A stretch of DNA of 13,377 nucleotides from Rhodospirillales bacterium (GTDB lineage: Bacteria; Pseudomonadota; Alphaproteobacteria; Acetobacterales; Acetobacteraceae): assembly GCA_028866445.1 (NCBI GenBank), contig JAGWIE010000013.1, positions 1 to 13,377 of the forward strand, given 5' to 3'. This document shows positions 6,823 to 13,377 of this stretch, in pieces. Position 1 is the stretch's first letter; every line of letters starts with the position of its first letter. The translations under genes and the position numbers were made by a program. The notes under the pieces are model-generated. The model made no database searches. It was not told the origin of the DNA and worked only from the letters and a program-made list of their open reading frames with translations.

Positions 6823-6873
6823 CTTTCTGGCCAAAACGGAACGGGCCAAACGCGATGATCAAGGGTAGACAGA

Positions 6874-9786
6874 ATGGCGTGGAAATATCGGTTCGTGATT
6901 GCCGCCTGCGCCCGGTGGGAGGCCCCTTACGCCGCCGAATGGCTGAGCTATCACCGTGCCATCGGGTTCGAGCATGTTTACCTTTACTGTAACGACGATG
7001 ACCCGGCCGAGCTATACGAGGCCATTCTGCCCTTCACCCAAGGGCCAGAGCCGTTTGTAACCTTCCGCTATTTTCCTGAGCAGGGGATGCAAAGGAAAAT
7101 GCTGCTGCATTTTTGCGCTCATAACGGCCAGGATTCAGAATGGGTGAGCTTCCTCGACCTCGACGAGTTCTTGCGCCTGCCACCGGGCCAGACCTTGCCT
7201 GAGTATATGCGCGGCTTTGAGGACAAAACCGACTGCCTGATGTTCAATTGGGTTTATTGTGGCCCCAACGGGCATAAAACCCCACCCGAAAGCGTGCTGA
7301 AGGGCCTTACCCGGCGCCAGCCCAGCGTGCACCCGTTCACCAAGATGGTGTTCCGGTCCTGGATACTCGGCCAGCCCGAACTGTTCAGAAACGCGCCGGA
7401 TTGCAGTTTTCTGCACCGGCTGCATCAATATGTGGCTGCCGATATTCGCCCGATGAATGTGCTGGGCGAAGATATGTCGGGTTACTATGATGATCCCCAT
7501 TTCAACGGGCTCGCCGATGAGTGGGCTCATGACCGCAAACCGCTCAACCGGATTTTTGAGGCCAACGCCTTTATTCACCATTACGCCTTCCGCACCGAAT
7601 CCGCGTTCACAGACCGCGTGGCGCGTGGCCTGGGGGGAGATTTTCATGGCCAGGACCATTGGGGGCGGGTTGCGGCGAATGAGGAGCTTCGTATCGGGTT
7701 CACCGCAAACATTAACGCCGTGGAAGACCTGGCGCTGGCCAATGTATGGGATGAGATCATCGCCGCCTCCGCGCGGCTTGGCGTAACCCCGGTGCCCGAC
7801 CCGCCTGTGCCGAACGCAATAATGAAATGGTATTTCGCCTTATCGGCATCCTCATTTGGCAGCGACGCGCATGACTGGCCCTCTCTCATTCGGGCATCGG
7901 TGATTTCAGCGCGTGCAAATACCGGCCTGAAGCCATTTCTGCTTTGGGATGGCCCGGAACACGAATTTCTGAACGAGCTGCGCGGTTTAGGCGTGACCGT
8001 TATTTTCCACAAAGTTTCGTATTATTCCGCTTTAGCTGAGTACCGAAGAAATGACCCGCATGGCCTGGCAACTTCCGCCGGTTGTTTTTTGAGGACAGAT
8101 ATTCCGCTTGTGGAAATAGAAGACGCGTTCGTGCTTTATACCGACTGCGATGTAATGTTTCTGCGCGATCCTGTGCCCATGCTTGCAAATCTTCGCCCGG
8201 TCCATTTCGCGGCCTGCACGGAGTTCACAATTGATGATGGGCTGAATTCAGGCGTTCTGCTGCTGAATATTGCTCGAATGCGTGCGGATTATCCAAAGTT
8301 CACAACGTTTATCACAGCCAATCTGTCTCTGGGGCTCGACCAGGACATGTACCGGGCGTTCTATGCGGATAAATGGGAAAAGCTTCCGCCAGAATTGAAT
8401 TGGAAACCGTATTGGGGGCGGAATACGGGTGCTACCATTTTGCATTGGCATGGAATCAAGCCGGTTCTCGTACAGAGCATGTTTGCCGATCCTGCTTTTA
8501 CGACACATCCTGACTTGATGCTGCTGGTTCGGCGGAATCCTGAGGGTTATAAACATTACCTAGAATATTACGCCTATTTTCTGAGGGATCGGGCTGAGAA
8601 ACCCGCGCCGAGTGGCTGCGCAGCCGTGGTGCTGGTTGTAAAGAACGAGGTGACTGACATTCTGGCGTGGCTGGCCTGGTACCGGCTTTTAGGATTCGAC
8701 GCGGCCATTGTGTACGACGATGGCTCTACCGATGGCACCTGGGAAAAACTGCAACAGGCTGCCCAATTCTGGGACATAAGGCTGCACCGCACGATTGGCC
8801 CACAGGATGTGCATTACGAATTTCGCCAGACCAAATCCTACCTGCATGCTTTGGCAGCCTATGCCGGTGTGTTTGAATGGCTTGGCTTTTTTGATGCCGA
8901 CGAGTTTTTGCAACTCTCCAAGCACGCAACGGTCAGAGACTTCCTGGCCTCGTTTGCAGATGCGGATGAGGTCGGCATCAACTGGTGCAATTATGGAAGT
9001 TCGGGGCATATCTTGAAGCCGGAAATTCCTGCGCCGCTTGCCTATCATTGGCACAGTTCAGTTCACACATCGGTTAACCGTCACGTAAAATGCTTTGTAC
9101 GGCCTGAAAAAGTTGGGTCGGGCTGGGTGAATGTGCATTGTTTTGATGTCCCGTCAGGCCGGGCGGTGTTGGCCAATGGCCAGCGCCTGGAATGGTCTAA
9201 GACGCAAGGCATCATCGAGGGAACGCCGGATTGGTCCGTTGCCAAGGTGATGCATTACCAGTGCCGGAGCATGGAGCATTTCATCGAAAGAATGAAAAAG
9301 CGGCCTGAACTTCCTGCGACCGAGGCGCTGTGGCGGAATTACGATTTCCACGATATTGAAGATACCTCGCCTTTATCCCAGGCCGAAGCCTTACTGGCTG
9401 GGATAAAGGCGCTTACGGCATCCCCGGGGGCCAAACCACCGCCCTTGCCGGATGCGCCAGTCTTTTTCATCGGTGGATCCGATCCGGTGTTGATCGAGGA
9501 GATGCTCACCACAGGGCAGCGTGTTGTTGCCGTGGAACCAGACGCCAAGTTTTACTATACCCTCGCTGAGCAGTTCGCCGCGCCCATTGCCGAACGGCGG
9601 TTGGTGCTGGAAAATTTCGCCCCCGCCCCGCGCGGCGGGGAAATTGCGCTGCTAACGCCGGGTGATGGCGGTCGGCCTTATCATGTCGTCACCATTTCCT
9701 GGGAGGAACTGGTGGCCAAGCATGGCCACCCAACCCACGTGCATATGGGCGGTGAGGTACCTGGTTTTCCGGCCCTGCCGGGCTAA
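6874..9786 (+). CDS. Multi-domain glycosyltransferase: GT2-like, GT8-like, GT2-like, FkbM-like tail
   Basis: A 970-residue protein without signal peptide or membrane segment, so probably cytoplasmic and acting on sugar nucleotides for a surface glycan; substrate unknown. Module 1 (about 1-300) resembles the PF13704 GT2-like family: EWLSYHRAIGF (22-32) and FLDLDEFL (93-100, DxD at D95/D97). Module 2 (about 313-560) is GT8-like: LYTDCDVMFLRDP (421-433, DxD at D424/D426), LNSGVLLLN (457-465), LDQDMY (488-493) and HWHGIKP (524-530). Module 3 (about 580-830) again resembles PF13704: VVKNE (588-592), YDDGSTD (614-620) and FFDADEFL (672-679). Residues 862-970 look like a short FkbM methyltransferase with altered motifs. 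All three modules keep a DxD. The ATG at 6874 has AAGGG 8 nt upstream. Base composition drops across module 2. It stands alone, divergent from rne, with glcB 75 bp downstream. Confidence 0.88.
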   Translation: MAWKYRFVIAACARWEAPYAAEWLSYHRAIGFEHVYLYCNDDDPAELYEAILPFTQGPEPFVTFRYFPEQGMQRKMLLHFCAHNGQDSEWVSFLDLDEFLRLPPGQTLPEYMRGFEDKTDCLMFNWVYCGPNGHKTPPESVLKGLTRRQPSVHPFTKMVFRSWILGQPELFRNAPDCSFLHRLHQYVAADIRPMNVLGEDMSGYYDDPHFNGLADEWAHDRKPLNRIFEANAFIHHYAFRTESAFTDRVARGLGGDFHGQDHWGRVAANEELRIGFTANINAVEDLALANVWDEIIAASARLGVTPVPDPPVPNAIMKWYFALSASSFGSDAHDWPSLIRASVISARANTGLKPFLLWDGPEHEFLNELRGLGVTVIFHKVSYYSALAEYRRNDPHGLATSAGCFLRTDIPLVEIEDAFVLYTDCDVMFLRDPVPMLANLRPVHFAACTEFTIDDGLNSGVLLLNIARMRADYPKFTTFITANLSLGLDQDMYRAFYADKWEKLPPELNWKPYWGRNTGATILHWHGIKPVLVQSMFADPAFTTHPDLMLLVRRNPEGYKHYLEYYAYFLRDRAEKPAPSGCAAVVLVVKNEVTDILAWLAWYRLLGFDAAIVYDDGSTDGTWEKLQQAAQFWDIRLHRTIGPQDVHYEFRQTKSYLHALAAYAGVFEWLGFFDADEFLQLSKHATVRDFLASFADADEVGINWCNYGSSGHILKPEIPAPLAYHWHSSVHTSVNRHVKCFVRPEKVGSGWVNVHCFDVPSGRAVLANGQRLEWSKTQGIIEGTPDWSVAKVMHYQCRSMEHFIERMKKRPELPATEALWRNYDFHDIEDTSPLSQAEALLAGIKALTASPGAKPPPLPDAPVFFIGGSDPVLIEEMLTTGQRVVAVEPDAKFYYTLAEQFAAPIAERRLVLENFAPAPRGGEIALLTPGDGGRPYHVVTISWEELVAKHGHPTHVHMGGEVPGFPALPG

Positions 9787-9796
9787 AATAAAGGGC

Positions 9797-9825
9797 TTGC
9801 GTTTCTTCGCATTTGCAGCAAAAAT
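9797..9825 (+). promoter_or_regulatory. Weak candidate promoter for glcB
   Basis: TTGCGT (9797-9802) and AAAAAT (9820-9825) are 17 nt apart, in the 75-bp gap after the glycosyltransferase stop. The matches to consensus are poor (3/6 and 4/6), but the gap is locally A/T-rich. No terminator is visible between the two genes, so read-through is also possible. Confidence 0.2.
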
Positions 9826-9861
9826 ATGCACGGGAAGGGTATGAGACACTAAGGGGTTGTC

Positions 9862-12015
9862 ATGCCTGATTATAGGGCGCCGGTTGGCGGTCTTTCTGTT
9901 GCCAATATTTTCCATGATTTTGTTAACAATGAGGCCCTGCCGGGTACCGGGCTGGAGCAAGCGGCGTTCTGGGAAGGCTTCGCGGCGCTTCTAAAGCGGT
10001 TTACCGCCACAAATGCCGCGCTGCTCGCCAGGCGGGATGAGCTTCAACAGCAGATGGATGGCTGGTACAAAGCCCAAAAGGGCAAGCCGCATGACCAGGC
10101 GGCTTACGAGGCCTTTCAACGTGAAATCGGCTATCTCCTGCCAGAGCCGCCGGCATTCGCGATTGATACGGCCAATGTGGATGACGAGATCGCCCATATC
10201 CCCGGCCCGCAGCTGGTGGTGCCGGTTTCCAATGCCCGCTACGCCCTGAATGCTGCCAATGCGCGCTGGGGTAGCCTTTATGATGCGCTTTATGGCACTG
10301 ATGCGCTGCCGGAAACCGATGGTGCGGCGCGCGGCGATGTGTTCAACCCTGTCCGGGCGGACCTGGTGATTGCCCGCGCCCGCGCCTTTCTGGACGCGAA
10401 TTTTCCGCTGGAAGACGCCAGCCACGCCGATGCGTTGGAGTATACAGTGCAGAATGGCAGCCTGGTGGTGCTGACGCCCTCTGGCGATGCCGTGTTGAAA
10501 AACCCCGCGCAATTTGCAGGTTATAAAGGCGTCCCCACCAACCCCACGGCCGTGCTGCTGAAGAACCACAATCTGCACACAGAAATCGTCATCGACCCCG
10601 CGCATCCCATCGGCAGGAACGACACCGCCCATATCGCCGATATCATCCTCGAAGCGGCGGTGACGACCATTATAGATGCTGAGGATTCCGTGACCGCCGT
10701 GGATGCGCAGGACAAGGTTTTAATCTACCGCAACTGGTTGGGGCTGATGCAGGGCACGCTTTGCGCCACGGTAGAAAAAAACGGCAAAAATTTCGAACGT
10801 AAATTGAACCCTGACCGTGAATATACGGCACCGGACGGCTCGACATTCAGCCTGCCTGGCCGTTCTTTGTTGCTGTTCCGTAATGTCGGCAACCACATGA
10901 TGACCGATATCATCACCCAGGATGGCGCAGAGGTGCCGGAAACAGTGATTGACGCTGTACTCACCGCGCTGATCGCCAAGCATGACCTCGCGGCACGGCG
11001 CAATTCCCGCAAAGGGTCGGTTTATATCGTGAAACCCAAGCTCCATGGGCCAGAAGAGGTGGCGCAGGCCAGCGCCTTATTCGGCGCGGTGGAGGCATTG
11101 CTCAAAATTCCAGAAAATACCTTGAAAATGGGCATCATGGATGAAGAGCGCCGCACCAGCGCGAATCTCAAGGCTTGCATCCATGCCGCCAAAAGCCGTG
11201 TTGTGTTCATCAATACCGGCTTTCTGGACCGCACCGGAGACGAGATTCACACCTCCATGGAAGCCGGGGTTTTCCTGCGCAAAAGCGACATCAAAGCGCA
11301 ACCCTGGATTAAATCTTACGAAGACCGGAATGTGGATTTTGGGCTGGAATGTGGGTTGCAGGGCAAGGCGCAAATCGGCAAGGGCATGTGGACGGCGCCA
11401 GACCAGATGGCGGCGATGCTGGAGCAGAAAATTGTTCACCTCAAAGCGGGGGCCAATACGGCCTGGGTGCCTAGCCCCACCGCCGCCACGTTGCACGCGC
11501 TGCATTATCACACAGTGGATGTGTTCGCCCGGCAGGATGTGCTGAAAAGCCGTGCGCCCGCCAGGCTCTCAGATCTTCTCACCGTGCCGCTGGCTGAGGG
11601 CGTGAATTGGAGCCCCGAGGAGATTCAGCAGGAGCTGGACAATAACTGCCAAGGTCTGCTGGGCTATGTGGTGCGCTGGGTGGATCAGGGGGTTGGCTGC
11701 TCGAAAGTGCCGGATATTCACGATGTGGGGCTAATGGAAGACCGCGCGACGTTGCGCATCTCCTCCCAGCATATCGCCAACTGGCTGCATCACGGCATTG
11801 TGAGCCGGGAGCAGGTGATGGCAACGCTGCAACGCATGGCCCAGGTGGTGGACAGGCAGAATGCGAACGACCCTGCTTACAGGCCGATGGCGCCCGCCTA
11901 TAACGGCCCGGCCTTCAAGGCGGCGGTGGACTTGGTGTTCGAGGGGGTGAAACAGCCCAACGGCTACACCGAGTTCATTCTCACCCGCCGCCGCCGCGAG
12001 GCCAAAGCAGCCTGA
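9862..12015 (+). CDS. glcB: Malate synthase G
   Basis: Cytoplasmic monomeric enzyme joining glyoxylate and acetyl-CoA to malate, used in glycolate/glyoxylate and acetate metabolism with Mg2+. At 717 residues it is close to E. coli GlcB (723) and has the isoform-G N-terminal region. Active-site residues match the known enzyme by position: R340 in LLFRNVGNHM, E428 in GIMDEERRTSANL and D456 in TGFLDRTGDEIH for arginine and metal binding, and the catalytic base D627 in MEDRATLRISSQH. The conserved reactive cysteine is C613 in VGCSKVPDIHD. The start is well supported by AAGGGG 5 nt before the ATG. No isocitrate lyase or glycolate oxidase gene lies in the window, so which pathway supplies glyoxylate cannot be told. 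It converges on the aldo/keto reductase gene with 2 bp between the stops. Confidence 0.98.
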   Translation: MPDYRAPVGGLSVANIFHDFVNNEALPGTGLEQAAFWEGFAALLKRFTATNAALLARRDELQQQMDGWYKAQKGKPHDQAAYEAFQREIGYLLPEPPAFAIDTANVDDEIAHIPGPQLVVPVSNARYALNAANARWGSLYDALYGTDALPETDGAARGDVFNPVRADLVIARARAFLDANFPLEDASHADALEYTVQNGSLVVLTPSGDAVLKNPAQFAGYKGVPTNPTAVLLKNHNLHTEIVIDPAHPIGRNDTAHIADIILEAAVTTIIDAEDSVTAVDAQDKVLIYRNWLGLMQGTLCATVEKNGKNFERKLNPDREYTAPDGSTFSLPGRSLLLFRNVGNHMMTDIITQDGAEVPETVIDAVLTALIAKHDLAARRNSRKGSVYIVKPKLHGPEEVAQASALFGAVEALLKIPENTLKMGIMDEERRTSANLKACIHAAKSRVVFINTGFLDRTGDEIHTSMEAGVFLRKSDIKAQPWIKSYEDRNVDFGLECGLQGKAQIGKGMWTAPDQMAAMLEQKIVHLKAGANTAWVPSPTAATLHALHYHTVDVFARQDVLKSRAPARLSDLLTVPLAEGVNWSPEEIQQELDNNCQGLLGYVVRWVDQGVGCSKVPDIHDVGLMEDRATLRISSQHIANWLHHGIVSREQVMATLQRMAQVVDRQNANDPAYRPMAPAYNGPAFKAAVDLVFEGVKQPNGYTEFILTRRRREAKAA

Positions 12016-12017
12016 AT

Positions 12018-13043
12018 CTACACCCGGCGCAGGCTGAGCTTGGGGGGCTTGGCCGTGCCGGGGGTTTGTATGCCCGCCACTTCGTGCGGCACATAAGGTG
12101 CCTCAACTGCCGCGATGTCCTCAGGCGAAAGCTTCACATCCAGCGCGCCCAGCGCATCGGTAAGATGCGCTGGCTTGGTCACGCCGATAATCGGCGCGGT
12201 GATTTCCGGTTTTTGCAACAGCCAGGCCATGGCAACATGCGCCCGGCTGATGCCCTTGGCGGCGGCAACCGTGGCGACCGCCTCCACCACCTTGCGGTCC
12301 TGCGCTGCCGTATCGGTATAGAGAATTTTCTGAAATGCATCGGTTTCTGAGCGCGCTGTGGTCTCTGCCCAGTCGCGGGTGAGCTTGCCACGGGCCAGCG
12401 GGCTCCACGGGATCACCCCCACGCCCATATCCGCGCAGAGCGGCAGCATCTCACGTTCTTCCTCGCGGTAGATCAGGTTCACCTGGTTCTGCATGGAGAT
12501 GAATTTTGTCCAGCCATGCATCTGCGCGGTGTATTGCGCTTTGGAAAATTGCCAGGCGGACATTGACGACGCGCCGATATACCGCACCCGGCCGGATTTC
12601 ACGATGTCGTGCAGCGCCTCCATGGTTTCTTCGATCGGCGTGGCATCGTCCCAACGGTGGATCTGGTAAAGGTCGATATAATCCATCCCCAGCCGCGCCA
12701 GGCTGTCATCCACCGCGGCAAACAGCGCCTTGCGCGAAAGCCCGCCGGTATTAGGCGCGTTGCGCCACGGCATGAAGGCTTTCGAAGCCAGAACGATTTC
12801 GTCTCTGTTGGCAAAGTCGCGGAGCGCCCGGCCGGTAATCTCCTCGGAGGTGCCTTCGGAATAGGCGTTGGCGGTGTCGAAGAAATTGATGCCCGCTTCC
12901 AGCGCCTGGCGAATGATGACGCGGCTTGCGGTTTCATCCAGCGTCCATTCATGGGCACCCCGCGTTGCCTCGCCAAAGCTCATGCAGCCAAGGCACAGGC
13001 GTGAAACATTCAGGCCTGTCGGGCCGAGATGACGATATTGCAT
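12018..13043 (-). CDS. yajO: Aldo/keto reductase, YajO-like
   Basis: NADPH-dependent oxidoreductase of the aldo/keto reductase superfamily, 341 residues, predicted TIM barrel, cytoplasmic. The catalytic tetrad is visible: D56 and Y61 in FFDTANAYSEG, K88 in LASKAF and H129 in LYQIHRWD. The stretches LCLGCMSFGE near the N-terminus, EEREMLPLC and VIPWSPLARGKLTRDW closely resemble E. coli YajO, so I use that name; the true substrate is unknown. E. coli YajO has been linked to 1-deoxyxylulose 5-phosphate formation and carbonyl reduction. The ATG at 13043 has AAGGAAG 7 nt upstream. Overlapping palindromes 19-38 bp before the start suggest control by a repressor. argF lies upstream on the same strand with 58 bp between, so co-transcription is possible but the palindromes argue for an own promoter. 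Confidence 0.94.
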   Translation of the reverse strand: MQYRHLGPTGLNVSRLCLGCMSFGEATRGAHEWTLDETASRVIIRQALEAGINFFDTANAYSEGTSEEITGRALRDFANRDEIVLASKAFMPWRNAPNTGGLSRKALFAAVDDSLARLGMDYIDLYQIHRWDDATPIEETMEALHDIVKSGRVRYIGASSMSAWQFSKAQYTAQMHGWTKFISMQNQVNLIYREEEREMLPLCADMGVGVIPWSPLARGKLTRDWAETTARSETDAFQKILYTDTAAQDRKVVEAVATVAAAKGISRAHVAMAWLLQKPEITAPIIGVTKPAHLTDALGALDVKLSPEDIAAVEAPYVPHEVAGIQTPGTAKPPKLSLRRV

Positions 13044-13061
13044 GAAATTGCTTCCTTACTT

Positions 13062-13081
13062 TCGATGATATCGAACGATAT
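13062..13081. promoter_or_regulatory. Operator-like overlapping palindromes upstream of the aldo/keto reductase
   Basis: ATATCG-AA-CGATAT (13068-13081) is a perfect 14-bp inverted repeat, and TCGAT-GAT-ATCGA (13062-13074) overlaps it. They sit 19-38 bp upstream of the ATG at 13043, where a promoter would be expected. The form is that of a dimeric repressor site. I do not recognise the regulator, and no regulator gene is adjacent in the window. Confidence 0.5.
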
Positions 13082-13101
13082 GGGGCGCGATGCGGGTTAA
13101 C

Positions 13102-13377
13102 CTACTCCATCGCCCAGGCCAAAATTGCCTTTTGCGCGTGCAGCCGGTTTTCCGCTTCGTCGAACACCACGGAGGCCGGGCCGTCGATCACCTCAGCCGC
13201 CACTTCCTCACCGCGATGTGCGGGCAGACAGTGTTGAAAAATCGCCCCTTTAGCAGCCTTGCCCATCAGTTCGGCGGTTACTTGATAGGGTGCGAAGGCA
13301 GAAGCGCGGGCGGCGGCCTGGTCCTCGGAGTCGGACATTGAAAGCCAGGTATCCGTCACCACGCAGGCGGCGTTTTC
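13102..13377 (-). CDS. argF: Ornithine carbamoyltransferase, C-terminal part (cut by window edge)
   Basis: Last 91 codons of the enzyme that makes citrulline from ornithine and carbamoyl phosphate in arginine synthesis. The reading frame is open to the right edge, entering as ENAACVVTDTW. TDTWLSMSDSED corresponds to the ornithine-binding loop region of the family, and HCLPAHRGEE is the hallmark HCLP motif whose cysteine is catalytic. VVFDEAENRLHAQKAIL is the usual C-terminal helix. The protein ends normally at a TAG (13102-13104). The start lies outside the window. Because carbamoyltransferases are well conserved here, confusion with aspartate carbamoyltransferase is unlikely; a putrescine or catabolic variant cannot be fully excluded. 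Confidence 0.95.
   Translation of the reverse strand, partial: ENAACVVTDTWLSMSDSEDQAAARASAFAPYQVTAELMGKAAKGAIFQHCLPAHRGEEVAAEVIDGPASVVFDEAENRLHAQKAILAWAME

Larger units (their letters stand above)
6499..6873. other. Divergent intergenic region, rne leader and glycosyltransferase upstream region
   Basis: No convincing gene lies in these 375 bp. From the rne side it holds a 14-bp palindrome touching the rne ribosome-binding site (6512-6525), a stem GCCAGCG-N6-CGCTGGC (6668-6687), a stem TGTGTC-TTTG-GACACA (6702-6717), and a minus-strand hairpin with T tract (6784-6822). E. coli rne has a long structured leader through which RNase E regulates its own mRNA; a comparable arrangement is possible here. 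A minus-strand TTGACC (6734-6739) has no good -10 at 17 bp, and I could not place a promoter for either gene with confidence. AAGGG 8 nt before the ATG at 6874 is the likely ribosome-binding site of the glycosyltransferase. Confidence 0.55.

Noticed and set aside
6431..6862. Minus-strand open frame of 143 codons in the rne upstream region
   Set aside because: It overlaps the rne start region, contains no family motif, spans the hairpin terminator, and has no good ribosome-binding site. It is most likely chance.
1..13377. CRISPR array, tRNA, insertion sequence, toxin-antitoxin or defence cluster
   Set aside because: No regularly spaced direct repeats, cloverleaf-like sequence, transposase, or pair of small partner genes could be found on either strand.

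Overview
The window looks like chromosomal DNA from an alphaproteobacterium, most probably Acetobacteraceae or a relative in the Rhodospirillales/Acetobacterales. The reasons are the high G+C content (about 60%), the miaB-phoH gene order, an RNase E with a long acidic insert and a C-terminal GWW tail, and the character of the proteins. This placement is inferred from gene order and protein style, without a database search. Seven genes are housekeeping or metabolic, and one is clearly accessory. I see no tRNA, rRNA, CRISPR array, transposase or prophage gene.

Left part (1-6498), all on the minus strand. Read in the direction of transcription it holds rne (RNase E), a Bax inhibitor-1 family membrane protein, a double-ACT-domain protein of the GcvR type, miaB (tRNA ms2i6A synthase) and phoH (P-loop ATPase, cut by the left edge). 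A hairpin terminator and a candidate promoter separate rne from the Bax-inhibitor gene. That gene and the ACT gene are 4 bp apart and probably co-transcribed. A 159-bp gap with several inverted repeats precedes miaB. The miaB and phoH genes are tightly linked. RNase E, MiaB and PhoH/YbeZ are all RNA-related, so this block mainly serves RNA maturation and turnover.

Middle (6499-9786). A 375-bp divergent intergenic region carries the rne leader and a minus-strand hairpin with a T6 tract that has no obvious gene upstream of it. Beyond it, on the plus strand, lies a 970-residue protein with three glycosyltransferase-like modules (GT2-like, GT8-like, GT2-like). It ends in about 105 residues that resemble a shortened and eroded FkbM methyltransferase. 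This is the most unusual object in the window. Base composition falls across its central module, which suggests recombination or foreign origin.

Right part (9787-13377). glcB (malate synthase G, glyoxylate metabolism) on the plus strand meets a YajO-like aldo/keto reductase tail to tail, with 2 bp between them. Upstream of the reductase are overlapping palindromes that look like an operator. The 3' end of argF (ornithine carbamoyltransferase, arginine synthesis) runs off the right edge on the minus strand.

No multi-gene novel system (defence, toxin-antitoxin, biosynthetic cluster) is evident. The points worth follow-up are the multi-domain glycosyltransferase, the miaB leader, the hairpin terminator between the divergent genes, and the operator-like palindromes.
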